Source: Erwinia amylovora (GTDB taxonomy: Bacteria; Pseudomonadota; Gammaproteobacteria; Enterobacterales; Enterobacteriaceae). From it: a stretch of DNA of 64,000 bases. A program made the position numbers and the translations under genes. Shown one piece after another: positions 42,257 to 52,285 of the stretch; positions within the stretch are counted from its first letter, which is position 1; every line of letters begins with the position of its first letter. The notes below the pieces were generated by a model. That model made no database searches and had not been told where the DNA came from. It saw only the letters and a program-made list of their open reading frames with translations. The stretch covers positions 1,426,001-1,490,000 of the forward strand of contig NZ_CP066796.1 of NCBI RefSeq assembly GCF_017161565.1. Direction: 5' to 3'.

Positions 42257-42440
42257 AGTTATCGTTTTTTCTGAAAAGAATAAAAGCGGCATTATACTTG
42301 ATTCAGTCCCGTTAAGCACCGAAGACATGTGCTTTGCTGCGGGCTGATGTCATAATCCTGAGCCTGACTCTGTTTTCTTTGAGGCCACATGAAAAAAAAC
42401 TGTTATTCTTAAACGGTTATATAGTCAGCATGAGATCCCG

Positions 42441-42893
42441 ATGAAATATCAACAGCTGGAAAATCTTGAAAGCGGGTGGAAATGGAAATACCTGGTCAAA
42501 AAACATCGTGAAGGTGAATTGATTACGCGCTATATCGAATCAAGCGCGGCGCAGGAAGCCGTCGACGAACTGTTGCAAATGGAGAACCGGCCGATTGATG
42601 TGTTGCAGTGGATAACCCTGCATATGAGTCCGGCGCTGGAAAACCGGATGAAACAGACTATCCGTGCACGGCGTAAGCGTCATTTCAACGCAGAACATCA
42701 GCATACCCGCAAGAAGTCGATAGATCTGGAATATCTGGTGTGGCAACGTCTGGCCGCGCTGGCTCAACGTCGGGACAGTACGTTATCTGAAACCATCGTG
42801 CAGTTAATAGAAGATGCCGAGCGCAAAGAGCAATATGCCAGTCAAATGTCTTCGCTGAAGCAAGATTTGCAGGCAATCCTCGGTAAACCCTGA
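42441..42893 (+). CDS. matP: Macrodomain Ter protein MatP
   Basis: DNA-binding protein that organises the Ter macrodomain by binding matS sites and tethers it to the divisome through ZapB, and excludes MukBEF (encoded in this window). It has 150 aa. An N-terminal helical domain with [21 protein letters not shown] is followed by the ribbon-helix-helix ([15 protein letters not shown], about residues 92-106) and a C-terminal coiled coil. Confidence 0.97.
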   Translation: MKYQQLENLESGWKWKYLVKKHREGELITRYIESSAAQEAVDELLQMENRPIDVLQWITLHMSPALENRMKQTIRARRKRHFNAEHQHTRKKSIDLEYLVWQRLAALAQRRDSTLSETIVQLIEDAERKEQYASQMSSLKQDLQAILGKP

Positions 42894-42940
42894 AGCGAAA
42901 ACGGCCTGGCCTTGCCCTTTAGTGCACTTATTCAAACAAA

Positions 42941-42968
42941 AAAAAACCCCGCCGCTGCGGGGTTTTTT
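42941..42968. terminator. Bidirectional terminator between matP and ompA
   Basis: Stem aaaaaaccccgc / gcggggtttttt, 12 bp, loop CGCT. A-run and T-run flank it, so it can serve both matP on the plus strand and ompA on the minus strand. Confidence 0.92.
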
Positions 42969-42982
42969 CAAAACGAAGCGAC

Positions 42983-44050
42983 TTAAGCCTGTGGCTGGGT
43001 CACAACGTCTTTGATGCCTTTAACCTGAATCTCTACGCGACGGTCTGGCGCCAGGCAGTCGATCAGGGCTTTACGGCCTTTCACGCTGTCACAGGTGTTG
43101 CCAGTAACAGGGTTAGATTTACCCTCGCCACGTGCAGAGATCTTGTTAGAAGGGATGCCTTTAGAGACGAGGTAGTCCACTACAGACTGAGCACGTTTCT
43201 CAGACAGTTTCTGGTTGTACTGCTCTGAACCGATACGGTCAGTGTAGCCCAGTACAACAACAGAACCATCTTTAGGATCCAGATTGCTCAACTGAGTATA
43301 CAGCTGATCCAGAGCCTGCTGACCTTCTGGTTTCAGAGTAGATTTGTTGAAAGTGAACAGCACGTCAGACTTCAGGGTGAAACGCTTGGTTTCTACAACT
43401 GGAGCCGGAGCTGGCGCTGGAGCAACAACTGGCGCTGCTTCATCCTGGCCGAAACGGTAGGAAACACCAACGCTCAGCATAGAGTTGTCAGGACGCGCAC
43501 CAACGGTACCTGCATCACCAATGTTGTTAACCCACTGGTAGTCCAGACGGGTTGCCCAGTTTTTGGTCACTGCATATTCAACACCAACGGCTGCCAGTGG
43601 AGAAACACCGGTATCGTGGTTGCTGATGCGACCATAGGTTGGGTTAGTCTGAGTTGCGTCAGCGCGCCATACCATACCACCCAGACGGGTGTACACGTCC
43701 AGATCGTCAGCTATTGGGTAGCTTAACTTGGCTGCCATCTGAATGCCCTGAGCTTTGAAGGCACCGTTGGTGACGTCGCCTTTGTTAGGCATACGGCCCA
43801 GCCAGTCATAGCCCAGCTCGAAACCAAGGTACTGGTTAGCCTGATAGCCAAGGAATGCACCAGCACCCAGTTGGCTTTCGTGAGTTGGGCCATCGTTGTT
43901 TTCGTAACCGTTACCGTAGTAACCAGTATCATGGTACTGAGACCAGCCCAGCTTACCACCGGTGTACCAGGTGTCATCTTTAGGGGCGGCCTGCGCTACG
44001 GTAGCGAAGCCAGCCAGTGCCACTGCAATTGCGATAGCTGTCTTTTTCAT
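42983..44050 (-). CDS. ompA: Outer-membrane protein A
   Basis: Abundant outer-membrane protein with an 8-strand N-terminal barrel and a C-terminal periplasmic peptidoglycan-binding domain. It has 355 aa. Signal peptide [21 protein letters not shown] is cut before APKDDTWY. The AP-rich hinge ([15 protein letters not shown], about residues 207-221) precedes the OmpA-like domain with the NxxLSxxRAxxVxxxL motif ([16 protein letters not shown]) and the CDSVKGR...DCLAPDRR cysteines. Ends PQA. Confidence 0.98.
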   Translation of the reverse strand: MKKTAIAIAVALAGFATVAQAAPKDDTWYTGGKLGWSQYHDTGYYGNGYENNDGPTHESQLGAGAFLGYQANQYLGFELGYDWLGRMPNKGDVTNGAFKAQGIQMAAKLSYPIADDLDVYTRLGGMVWRADATQTNPTYGRISNHDTGVSPLAAVGVEYAVTKNWATRLDYQWVNNIGDAGTVGARPDNSMLSVGVSYRFGQDEAAPVVAPAPAPAPVVETKRFTLKSDVLFTFNKSTLKPEGQQALDQLYTQLSNLDPKDGSVVVLGYTDRIGSEQYNQKLSEKRAQSVVDYLVSKGIPSNKISARGEGKSNPVTGNTCDSVKGRKALIDCLAPDRRVEIQVKGIKDVVTQPQA

Positions 44051-44183
44051 TTTTGCGCCTCGTTATCATCCAAATAGGCAATGAGCTTAAAATTAGCTCT
44101 TTGGTTTAATCCTTCGCCGGGTTGTTGAGCTCGATTATGACTCTTCCAAAAAATGGAGGTTATTGAGCACCCTGGCGAGCTAA

Positions 44184-44211
44184 AGTCTACAACGTACCAG
44201 CAAACTTACAA
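44184..44211 (-). promoter_or_regulatory. ompA promoter
   Basis: On the minus strand, -35 TTGTAA (44206-44211) and -10 TAGACT (44184-44189), 16-bp spacer. The block ACTTGTAAGTTT...CGTTGTAGACTTTA is nearly the same as the E. coli ompA promoter. It implies a ~130-nt 5' leader, as in E. coli ompA where the leader gives the mRNA its long half-life. The rest of the 349-bp gap from ompA to sulA holds no other gene that I can recognise. Confidence 0.75.
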
Positions 44212-44399
44212 GTACGATGTGATGATGCTCAGCAAAAAAAAAGGGCTTCATACACAAATTTTAACATTTAAGAGTGAATTTTTTGCTAAAAAAAGGGTCA
44301 CGAATAACAGCTAAACCATTGTCCCGCCGCGCCCTGACTAAATCCGTCACACGGTAGAGGTTTGTTGAAAAAAATTTATTAGAAAACTTTCGTTTTTAC

Positions 44400-44906
44400 T
44401 TAATGATACAAACTTGATTGAATTCTTAAGCCATTTAAAGGTCCGACTGACGGCGAATCATTGCATTCCGATCTCATAATCAGCCCCAACGCCTGGCCAG
44501 ACTTAGCTGCTTGCTGCAAACGCTTACGCTCAGTCTCAGATATTTCTTCCGCCAGCCAGCCCAAAACAACACTATAGTTCCCCGTTTGTAAGGCTCGGAT
44601 CATCGCCTCTACGGTAGTAATGGCACCGCAATAGGGTGACTGCATCACTTTGTCCAAAGGAAGCCCGGAACGCAGTAACCAGTCGCGACTGAGTTTCTGT
44701 TGTGACGTTAGCCATAATTGCCAGCGAGATTGCGTACCCAGTTGCTGCAACAGCGGCAGCAGCAATAACTGCGTCATACCAGGGTGATCCTCATTATAAA
44801 TTAGTTCGCTGATCAGGCCGTTGGCACAGACCGATGTAGGGATCACCGATGTTGAAACGTGCTGATTGCATTTGACGGATTGATTTTTAATGAAATGAGT
44901 ACGCAT
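44400..44906 (-). CDS. sulA: SOS cell-division inhibitor SulA
   Basis: FtsZ-binding inhibitor made during the SOS response and degraded by Lon. Start at 44906 (MRTHFIKNQSV) gives 168 aa (E. coli 169) and places the LexA box upstream of the gene; the in-frame ATG at 44969 would translate through the operator. The conserved core MTQLLLLPLLQQLG and GNYSVVLGWL is clear, as is the Lon-recognised C-terminal SSLYH. Its N-terminal quarter is diverged. Confidence 0.95.
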   Translation of the reverse strand: MRTHFIKNQSVKCNQHVSTSVIPTSVCANGLISELIYNEDHPGMTQLLLLPLLQQLGTQSRWQLWLTSQQKLSRDWLLRSGLPLDKVMQSPYCGAITTVEAMIRALQTGNYSVVLGWLAEEISETERKRLQQAAKSGQALGLIMRSECNDSPSVGPLNGLRIQSSLYH

Positions 44907-44928
44907 AAGGTCTTCGCTCACCAGTTGA

Positions 44929-44944
44929 CTGTATGGATATACAG
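44929..44944 (-). promoter_or_regulatory. LexA box of sulA
   Basis: CTGT-ATGGATAT-ACAG, an exact CTG-N10-CAG palindrome matching the LexA consensus, 23-38 bp before the sulA start. It supports SOS control of sulA. Confidence 0.92.
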
Positions 44945-45497
44945 TATAGTGCGGTTGAGTAAAGATCAACCTTAATCTCAGGTTTTAAAGCGCCAAACCG
45001 GGTTGATTCAGTCGATCCATTGTCCCCTGTGCCTGTTAAGGCGGCGCTATCTTGTTCACGCGGTGAGCAATAATCGATAGTGCTGGATTAACAAACCCAT
45101 GCGGACATCATTTGCCTTACCTCTGTGTATGCGCGACATCGCTATAAACAACTTCAGATGTATTATTAAATATCACCGTCCACGCCGTATGCGATCCCAA
45201 AGCAAGGTATTGCTAATCATCACCGTTTAGCCTTAAGGCGGATGTCATAAACGCGCGTACCTACAATTTTTCTACAGCCCTGCATGGCAGAAGTAAACGG
45301 TGGCGCTCTGTACAAAATTCGGCAGTTACCAGCGCATTTCACTGTTGCCAGACGTTTTTTCGTAACGTCTCGCAAAATCACAATGTAAACCAGCCGGAGG
45401 CGATTTATTGATTGAACCCGTAATGAAGATTGCATACTTTCTAAAACGCAAATTGGAGAGGGATATACGCATTTTCTATTCGATACAGGGAGAGATC
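44945..45497. other. Divergent sulA-sxy intergenic region
   Basis: Besides the LexA box, ~550 bp without a recognisable gene. The sxy Shine-Dalgarno CAGGGAGAGAT lies at its end. In E. coli the sxy mRNA leader folds and is controlled by CRP and Sxy itself, so this region probably carries the sxy promoter and leader, but I see no clear CRP-S site (TGCGA-N6-TCGCA). Confidence 0.5.
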
Positions 45498-46127
45498 ATG
45501 GATTGTTCAAGGCGTAAGACGGAAGAGGCTAAACAGCGGTTGGCCGGGCTTGGTGAAGTCAAGTCACGTACACAGTTTGGCGGATATTGCCTGTCAGTGG
45601 AGAAAACTGTTTTTGCGGTGGTGGCAGAGGGGGAATTGTATTTGCGCGCCTGTGAGCAGGTGCAGCCCTACATAACCGAGCGCAGGATGGAAGCCCTAAG
45701 CCTGAACAAGCGCGGCGTGCCGGTAGAGCTGAACTATTATCGTGTTGACCGGGCGCTATGGTCCGACAATGACCTGCTGCTGGCATTCTCGCAGCTCTGT
45801 CTGCTGGGCGCGCGCAGGCAGCAGGAGGACCGGCAAAACAACCGCAGACTCAAGGATTTACCCAATATGGGCATTCGTATGGAGATGCTTCTGCGTCAGG
45901 TCGGTATTTCCAGTATTGAAATGTTGGTACAGCAGGGTGCGAAGCGCAGCTGGCTCCGACTTCACGCATGTAACAAAAATTTGGGGCTAACCGTACTTCT
46001 GGCACTGCAAGGTGCCATAGTCGGACGGCATTACGAAGCGCTGCCGCTGGCGGTGAAAGAAGAGCTGCGCAGCTGGTTTCACCAACATGCGCAGTGGGAA
46101 GCAAATAAGCAGCATTCAGGAAATTAG
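45498..46127 (+). CDS. sxy: Sxy/TfoX competence regulator
   Basis: Regulator that, with CRP, activates CRP-S promoters of DNA-uptake and pilus genes. ATG at 45498 follows a good Shine-Dalgarno (CAGGGAGAGATC) and gives 209 aa; an open frame reaches 45408. TfoX N domain (FGGYCLSVEKTVFAVV, GELYLRACEQ) and TfoX C domain (LKDLPNMGIRMEMLLRQVGI, about residue 115 onward). It overlaps the convergent yccS by 4 nt. Confidence 0.93.
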   Translation: MDCSRRKTEEAKQRLAGLGEVKSRTQFGGYCLSVEKTVFAVVAEGELYLRACEQVQPYITERRMEALSLNKRGVPVELNYYRVDRALWSDNDLLLAFSQLCLLGARRQQEDRQNNRRLKDLPNMGIRMEMLLRQVGISSIEMLVQQGAKRSWLRLHACNKNLGLTVLLALQGAIVGRHYEALPLAVKEELRSWFHQHAQWEANKQHSGN

Positions 46128-48262
46128 CCGCGCAGTGAGAGATCGTTTTTTAGCTTTGCAATCTCCGGTAAAAGAGCCACCAGCAGGCCCAGCTGCTGCA
46201 ACACCAGTGGCTCTTTCGTTTCCGTATCAGTCTCGCTTTGCTGAATACGCGCGGCCAGGCTGTCCATCATCTGTTTCGTCTTGTTCGCGTCCACTGTTTC
46301 AGTATGCAGAACATCATTAACGTAGCTTACGGTGTCATCCATCAGCTGGAGCAGGGCGGCATTTTCCAGCTTTTCACGGTGTGCTCCCAGGGCAGAAATA
46401 TAGCTGAGAAATGAATGATTGAGGCATAACAGCCTGAAAGCCGTTTCACGGAGGGCGAGGCCCGCTTTATTTTCAACTGACAAGTTAGACACTACTGAGG
46501 CCAGTTCAGCATCGCCATTGTGGGCATCGCGCCGTGCAATACGATAATCCAGACCATTATCCTTGCCTTGCTGGTACTGCAACATAATCGCGTCCAGATA
46601 ACGGCAGTTTGCATATAACGAATGTCCGGCCACGGCAGGAAGCCGACGAAAATGCCAGTCAGGCCAGATAAAGGCCACAGCCAGCCAGGCGATGCCGCAG
46701 CCGATAAGCGTGTCAACAATACGCGGTATCGCTACTTCAAAGCCTTCACCCAACAGGTTAAAACAAAATAATACCAGCAGGGTGATAAACGTTGTTGCAT
46801 GAGCATACTGGACATGGCGGAAAACAAAGAAAAGCACCCCGGAGACGACGATCAGTATGAGTTGCCCCTCAGTTGAAGGCACCAGCCATAATAGCGGCAA
46901 CCCAAGCACTATCCCCGCCAGCGTGCCGATAATGCGTAGCGCCAGGCGACGACGCGTGGCGTTATAGTTTGGCTGGCAGACAAACAAACTGGTCAACAAT
47001 ATCCAATACCCGTGATTAAGATCGATAATTTGGATCAGGCCGTACCCGGTACACAATAAAAGCGAAAGGCGAACCGCATGACGAAACAACGGCGACTCCG
47101 GGCTGAGATGACGGCTCAGACGTAAGCGAATATCGCTCCAGCCAGTCAGACCTTCGCTTGAAAGCGTATGATTATGCTGTGCGCTCCCTTCAGCCAGAAT
47201 TTGTTCAGATTCTATGGTTGCCAGCTGGGCATCAATCGCTTTTAGATTGTTAAGCAGGTAGTTCATCGCTTTAACTTCGCTGCTGCCGGGCTGTTGGCTT
47301 GCCAGACGCTGCATGGCGGCGTAAAGACGGGCAAAGACCCGATCAAAATGGGGATTGTGATGCCAGGGCTCACGCAGCAGGATAGTGCGCGAAAGCTGCT
47401 GGCATGCCTGAGCCTGGAGCGTCAACAGGCGCTGAAAGCGGAACAGGATATCGCTGTCCCCCCATGCTTCACGCAGCGCGTGATACTGGACATGGGATGA
47501 GCTGGCGCGTTCATGGATGTCTTGCGCGACGAAATAGTAATGCAGGGTGCGCCGCGTGCCCCGTTGCCCGCGGTCACCGCGCAGCCGCGACTGAATTGAA
47601 GCTTTAGCCTGATTCAGCTGCATCACCAGCTGGCTGTTAGCCATTGCCATATCGACCAGCGTCTGACGATCGTCGTCTCCAAGGTCGGGGTCAAACAGGC
47701 TGGCCTTAGCTTCAAGGTAACCGGCCAACAGGTAAAAGCAGCGCGAGATGCTCTCCTGCAACGGGCGAATGGGAAACAACAGATGCCCTGCCAGCGTCAG
47801 CAGGTTGTACCAGACCGCGCCCAATAGCAGCAGGGCAGGTTGCACATACCACTGTGGAAACAGATCAATCCCCAGCATGGTATAGATAGCGATCAGTAGC
47901 GCCCCGAAGGCGATGGTCGCATAGCGCGGGCCCAGGGCCCCCAGCAAAATAAATCCCCAACCAGACATAGCAAGGCCAATAATAAACAGCCAGGGATAGG
48001 GGAATAACAGTTCGACCGAAACGGAAGCAATACAAAAACAGATCAGCGTGATGATGAGGTTGCGCAATCTGCCACTCAGACGGTCGTCAAGATCGGTCAG
48101 CGCTGCTGCCACTGCGCCCAGCGTCAGCGGAATGGTCCAGATTACCTGATCCAGCCACCAGGGTAGAAAAGCGGTTCCGGCCAGTGCCAGGGTAATTCGA
48201 ATAGGGTATAGCCAGGCACTGTTGTAAGCGCGGCGGCGCAAGTTGTCGATCACCATGAACAT
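46124..48262 (-). CDS. yccS: YccS, FUSC-family inner-membrane protein
   Basis: Integral membrane protein of 712 aa in the aromatic acid exporter/FUSC family. Two clusters of hydrophobic segments (about residues 15-160 and 390-510) flank cytosolic loops; GDRGQRGTRRTLHYYFVAQD and HGYWILLTSLFVCQPNY are strongly conserved. Function is unproven. It lies 9 bp downstream of yccF and is likely cotranscribed with it. Its 3' end overlaps sxy by 4 nt. Confidence 0.94.
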   Translation of the reverse strand: MFMVIDNLRRRAYNSAWLYPIRITLALAGTAFLPWWLDQVIWTIPLTLGAVAAALTDLDDRLSGRLRNLIITLICFCIASVSVELLFPYPWLFIIGLAMSGWGFILLGALGPRYATIAFGALLIAIYTMLGIDLFPQWYVQPALLLLGAVWYNLLTLAGHLLFPIRPLQESISRCFYLLAGYLEAKASLFDPDLGDDDRQTLVDMAMANSQLVMQLNQAKASIQSRLRGDRGQRGTRRTLHYYFVAQDIHERASSSHVQYHALREAWGDSDILFRFQRLLTLQAQACQQLSRTILLREPWHHNPHFDRVFARLYAAMQRLASQQPGSSEVKAMNYLLNNLKAIDAQLATIESEQILAEGSAQHNHTLSSEGLTGWSDIRLRLSRHLSPESPLFRHAVRLSLLLCTGYGLIQIIDLNHGYWILLTSLFVCQPNYNATRRRLALRIIGTLAGIVLGLPLLWLVPSTEGQLILIVVSGVLFFVFRHVQYAHATTFITLLVLFCFNLLGEGFEVAIPRIVDTLIGCGIAWLAVAFIWPDWHFRRLPAVAGHSLYANCRYLDAIMLQYQQGKDNGLDYRIARRDAHNGDAELASVVSNLSVENKAGLALRETAFRLLCLNHSFLSYISALGAHREKLENAALLQLMDDTVSYVNDVLHTETVDANKTKQMMDSLAARIQQSETDTETKEPLVLQQLGLLVALLPEIAKLKNDLSLRG

Positions 48263-48271
48263 ATTGCTCTC

Positions 48272-48718
48272 TTAGCGGAAGCGGGCACGGGCATTAGCTT
48301 CTCGTGCTGCCCGAGCCACTTCGACTGAAACCACCCGACGGCCCACCGGCCACAGAGCAATAGTGGCAATTTTGAAATTGGCTATCCCCACCGGAATACC
48401 AATAATGGTCAGGCACTGTGCGATACCCGCCATGATGTGCATTACGCACAACCACCAGCCAAAAAACAGCAGCCAGAGTATATTCAGCAGTGTACCACCC
48501 GAGTTCAGTAGCGCACTTTTGCTGGCGGGATTTAACTCATCAACGTGTATCGCTTCATTGCCATAAGGCAGCAGCGACAGTTTGGTGATTTCCCAACATG
48601 AACGCGTCAGTGGCAGCGTGAAAATGCAGATAATACTGACCACCGTTGCTATCAGCCAGGAGAGGGTAGTAAGGAAACCACCCAGCACAAAATTCAGAAC
48701 ATTCAATACCGTACGCAT
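48272..48718 (-). CDS. yccF: YccF, DUF307 membrane protein
   Basis: Small inner-membrane protein, 148 aa (same as E. coli), with four hydrophobic segments. The family repeat containing LLFFGWWL and PVGIANFKIATIALWPVGR is present. Role unknown. It is the first gene of the yccF-yccS pair and diverges from helD across a 134-bp gap. Confidence 0.94.
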   Translation of the reverse strand: MRTVLNVLNFVLGGFLTTLSWLIATVVSIICIFTLPLTRSCWEITKLSLLPYGNEAIHVDELNPASKSALLNSGGTLLNILWLLFFGWWLCVMHIMAGIAQCLTIIGIPVGIANFKIATIALWPVGRRVVSVEVARAAREANARARFR

Positions 48719-48852
48719 GGCAGGTTACCTCTCTGTAATCAATGGTTATTTAGCGACAATGCATTGATTGTACCGCGTTCAGGTGCTGGAGAGGTATACT
48801 CCAGCCAGTTAAACTGTTGGATGATTTAAATAAACGCGGCCAGGGCAACTGA

Positions 48853-50907
48853 ATGGAACTTAAAGCAACATCGTTGGGTAAACATCTGGCGCAACACCCT
48901 TATAACCGGGTGCGGCTGCTAACCGCGGGCGTCGAGGTCAGCGGTGAAAAGCATGAATATGTGATCCCTTTCAATCAGCTGTTGGCGATAAAATGCAAAC
49001 GCGGACTGGTTTGGGGCGAGCTGGAGTTCACGCTGCCGGACGGTAAGGTCGTGCGACTGCACGGCACCGAATGGAGTGAGACTCAACGCTTCTATCATCA
49101 TCTTAACCAGTTATGGCAGCAGTGGAGCAGGGAAATGAGTGACGTTTCCGCCACGGTGCTCGCCGCGCAGCAGCACCAGATTCAACAGGCGGAACGTCAG
49201 GACAAGTGGCTGACGCGCAGCGACATAACTGGCTGGCAGCAGGCCATACATCAAGCCTTCGCATCGATCCCGCTGCCGGTTGAGCGGCTGGAGGAATTTG
49301 ACAACTGCCGCAGCACTTACCACTTCTGCCAGAAGTGGCTTAACGAGGGGGAATGCCAGCGCAAACAGCGTAACGACGACTGGACGGAGCGTATGCTGGA
49401 GCAGTATGCCGGTTTCTTTAATCAGGTAGAGACGTCCCCGCTTAATGCCTCGCAGGCGCGCTCAGTGGTCAACGGTGAAGACGCGGTGCTGGTGTTGGCA
49501 GGGGCAGGCAGTGGGAAAACTTCGGTGCTGGTAGCGCGTGCAGGCTGGTTGATGATGCGCAGGCAGGCCAGCGCCGGGCAGATCCTGCTGCTGGCCTTTG
49601 GCCGTCAGGCAGCGGAAGAGATGGACGACCGCATTCGGGCGCGTCTGGGGGCGGAGGACTTGCAGGCGCGCACGTTTCATGCGCTGGCGCTGCATATCAT
49701 TCGCCAGGGCAGCAATAAGTCTCCAACTATCAGCAGGCTGGAAACCGATACTGACAAGCGGCAGTCGCTGCTCATTAACGCCTGGCGCCAGCAATGTGAT
49801 GAGAAAAAAGCCCAGGCCAATGGTTGGCGTCAGTGGCTGACTGATGAACTTAAATGGGATCTGTCCGACGGGCGTTTCTGGCAGGACGAGCGCCTGGCGC
49901 GGCGGCTTGCTGTCCGGCTGGAAAGCTGGCTGGGACTGATGCGCATGCACGGCGGGGCTCAGGCGGCGATGATTGAAACAGCCCCGGAAGAGGTACGGTT
50001 ACTTTTTATTAAGCGCGTAAAATTAATGGCTCCCTTAATAAAGGCCTGGAAAGGCGCGCTGAAAGAAGAGGGCGCTGTCGATTTCGCCGGGCTTATTCAT
50101 CAGGCGGTAAACCTTCTTGATAAGGGGCGCTTTATCAGCCCGTGGAAGCACATTCTGGTCGATGAGTTTCAGGATATCTCGCCACAGCGTGCGGCACTTC
50201 TTGCCGCGTTACGTCGACAAAATACGCAAACCTCGCTGTTTGCGGTGGGCGATGACTGGCAGGCAATCTATCGATTCAGCGGTGCTGAAATGACGTTAAC
50301 CACCGCTTTCCACCACTACTTTGGTGCCGGCGATCGTTGCGTGCTGGATACCACCTACCGATTTAATCAACGTATTGGCGAAGTGGCCAATAAATTTGTA
50401 CAAAGCAATCCCTTTCAGCTGAAAAAGCCGCTCAATAGCCTGAGCAAGGGCAACAAAAAAGCGATCTCGCTGCTGCCCGAAGAGCAGCTGGAGCCGCTGC
50501 TGAATAAAATCAGTGGGTACGCCAAACCTACTGAACGAATTTTGCTGCTGGCTCGTTATCACCATCTGCGCCCGGACGTGCTGGATAAAGCGGCAACGCG
50601 CTGGCCGAATCTTCATATTGATTTTATGACAATCCATGCCAGTAAGGGGCAACAGGCTGATTATGTGGTTGTGCTGGGGCTGTCGGAGGGTAAAGACGGC
50701 TTCCCCGCTGCGGCAAGAGAGTCCGTAATGGAAGCTGCGCTGTTACCGGTTCCTGAAGACTTCCCGCACGCAGAAGAGCGCAGGCTGGCCTACGTCGCGA
50801 TGACTCGTGCCCGGCAGCAGGTGTGGTTACTCTACCAGCGTAATGCGCCTTCGGTATTTGTTGATGAATTAAGCAGGCAGGGCGTGCCGGCACTGCGCAA
50901 ACCCTGA
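48853..50907 (+). CDS. helD: DNA helicase IV (HelD)
   Basis: UvrD-like superfamily 1 helicase that unwinds DNA 3' to 5' and takes part in the RecF recombination pathway. It has 684 aa (same as E. coli). An N-terminal regulatory domain (about residues 1-190) precedes motif I GAGSGKTSVL at about 217-226, the DEFQDIS helicase motif near 436, GDDWQAIYRFSGAE near 462, and the C-terminal VAMTRARQQVWLL. Convergent with mgsA. Confidence 0.97.
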   Translation: MELKATSLGKHLAQHPYNRVRLLTAGVEVSGEKHEYVIPFNQLLAIKCKRGLVWGELEFTLPDGKVVRLHGTEWSETQRFYHHLNQLWQQWSREMSDVSATVLAAQQHQIQQAERQDKWLTRSDITGWQQAIHQAFASIPLPVERLEEFDNCRSTYHFCQKWLNEGECQRKQRNDDWTERMLEQYAGFFNQVETSPLNASQARSVVNGEDAVLVLAGAGSGKTSVLVARAGWLMMRRQASAGQILLLAFGRQAAEEMDDRIRARLGAEDLQARTFHALALHIIRQGSNKSPTISRLETDTDKRQSLLINAWRQQCDEKKAQANGWRQWLTDELKWDLSDGRFWQDERLARRLAVRLESWLGLMRMHGGAQAAMIETAPEEVRLLFIKRVKLMAPLIKAWKGALKEEGAVDFAGLIHQAVNLLDKGRFISPWKHILVDEFQDISPQRAALLAALRRQNTQTSLFAVGDDWQAIYRFSGAEMTLTTAFHHYFGAGDRCVLDTTYRFNQRIGEVANKFVQSNPFQLKKPLNSLSKGNKKAISLLPEEQLEPLLNKISGYAKPTERILLLARYHHLRPDVLDKAATRWPNLHIDFMTIHASKGQQADYVVVLGLSEGKDGFPAAARESVMEAALLPVPEDFPHAEERRLAYVAMTRARQQVWLLYQRNAPSVFVDELSRQGVPALRKP

Positions 50908-50927
50908 CAGGCTCTGCACGCCCGGGA

Positions 50928-51386
50928 TTATTCTAGCCGTTGTTGCAGGTAGCGCTGATAATCCGGGATCTGGATCTCAAGCTGCCGGGCAAATAGCGGT
51001 GAATGGATGATAAAGTCGGCGGTGGCGCGATTGGTCGCGACCGGAATGTTCCACACGGTGGCGAGGCGCAGAAGCGCTTTGACATCCGGATCGTGCGGTA
51101 CGGCGTTGAGCGGGTCCCAAAAGAAAATGAGCAGGTCAATGCGCCCTTCTGAAATGAGCGCGCCCACCTGCTGGTCACCGCCCATCGGGCCACTCAGCAT
51201 GGCGGTAACGGGCAGCCCGGTGGCTCGCTGAACCAGATTGCCGGTAGTGCCGGTGGCGTATAACGTATGATGCTGTAACTTCTCTTTATGAACACCAACC
51301 CACTGCATCAGAGAGCTTTTACAGTGGTCGTGAGCCACCAGCGCAATATGCTTTTGCGCCTGGATGGTGCGGGTAGTCTGGTCCAT
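50928..51386 (-). CDS. mgsA: Methylglyoxal synthase MgsA
   Basis: Converts dihydroxyacetone phosphate to methylglyoxal, a bypass when phosphate is short. It has 152 aa. The [10 protein letters not shown] phosphate segment, GPMGGDQQ with the catalytic Asp, and [20 protein letters not shown] are all present. Its toxic product is cleared by GloC (15081-15710) among others. Length and ends agree with the E. coli enzyme. Confidence 0.97.
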   Translation of the reverse strand: MDQTTRTIQAQKHIALVAHDHCKSSLMQWVGVHKEKLQHHTLYATGTTGNLVQRATGLPVTAMLSGPMGGDQQVGALISEGRIDLLIFFWDPLNAVPHDPDVKALLRLATVWNIPVATNRATADFIIHSPLFARQLEIQIPDYQRYLQQRLE

Positions 51387-51464
51387 TCAGTTATCCTGGT
51401 TGGCTGGCGGGGGAAATAAATAAGCAATCAGAGTGGTGAGTGTCGCTGCTGAACTAAACGGCTA

Positions 51465-52103
51465 TCAACTGGTATGCAGGGCATCCATCAGCATAATAAG
51501 ATGTTGGCGCGTGGCGCTATCGACCTGAAGAAACCATTTGCGCAGCACCGGTTGTGCAGGCTGGAAACTGCTGGCCATATCAGGCAGGCGGCCAGTCTGC
51601 GCGCCGACAGGTAAAGGCGTGGCAAAGCGGGGTACTGATGCCACTTTGTTCGCCAGATTATATATCCGCATCGCCTGCTCACAACTGTCGTGCTCTTTTA
51701 GCCTTAAATGGTCACGTTTTGTCACAACCTCTGCGCCATGCTCATCGTTCAGGGTAAACTGCGGCATATGATCGAAACGTTTAGCCTCGCGCAGGGTTTG
51801 CAGTACCGGCAGCTTGATATACACGGATGTTGTGCCGGCAGCAAAGGTGGCGACCTGGGGAGCGGATGTCCAGCTCACGGGGGCGCCCGGGTAATTGTTA
51901 ACCGTTTTTTCCACTCGAAACAATAACTGATGCTCACCACGCTCCAGCTCCAGCCCGTCTGCCCCTTTGAGTAACGAACCCGAAATTTTGCGTCCGTCCA
52001 AAACCAGAAGGTCAATATCTGCAGACAATTTCAACGTTGTCGCCTGTAAATTTGCAGCCACCAGCAATGCCAGTAACCCGGTGATGGCCATATGCAGCTT
52101 CAT
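51465..52103 (-). CDS. yccT: YccT/CsgI, UPF0319 periplasmic protein
   Basis: Exported protein of 212 aa (E. coli 220). N-terminal signal peptide MKLHMAITGLLALLVAANLQA, cut before TTLKLSADIDLLVLDG. In E. coli and Salmonella YccT/CsgI limits curli fibre assembly in the periplasm; whether curli genes exist here is unknown. DUF2057 family: SGSLLKGADGLELERGEHQLLFRVE is typical. Confidence 0.93.
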   Translation of the reverse strand: MKLHMAITGLLALLVAANLQATTLKLSADIDLLVLDGRKISGSLLKGADGLELERGEHQLLFRVEKTVNNYPGAPVSWTSAPQVATFAAGTTSVYIKLPVLQTLREAKRFDHMPQFTLNDEHGAEVVTKRDHLRLKEHDSCEQAMRIYNLANKVASVPRFATPLPVGAQTGRLPDMASSFQPAQPVLRKWFLQVDSATRQHLIMLMDALHTS

Positions 52104-52285
52104 TGTTACTCCAGAGTGGAACGGCGATATATGAGATACGAGTGTATCAAAGTCTTTCAGTATGGCAGCATATTAACATTTAAACATATTTATTTGTGCT
52201 AAATATCGCGAGATGCAAATTTGTTATATTTTTATTCGCGATATAAGACCCAAAATTAGCGCAGATAAGGGGATTAATAAAAAAG

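Noticed and set aside
44907-44969. A 21-residue N-terminal extension of SulA
   Set aside because: It would translate through the LexA box (44929-44944); the ATG at 44906 gives the family length and puts the operator upstream.
45220-45435. Minus-strand open frame of 71 codons in the sulA-sxy gap
   Set aside because: No Shine-Dalgarno, no similarity recognised, and it overlaps the sxy leader. I treat it as chance.
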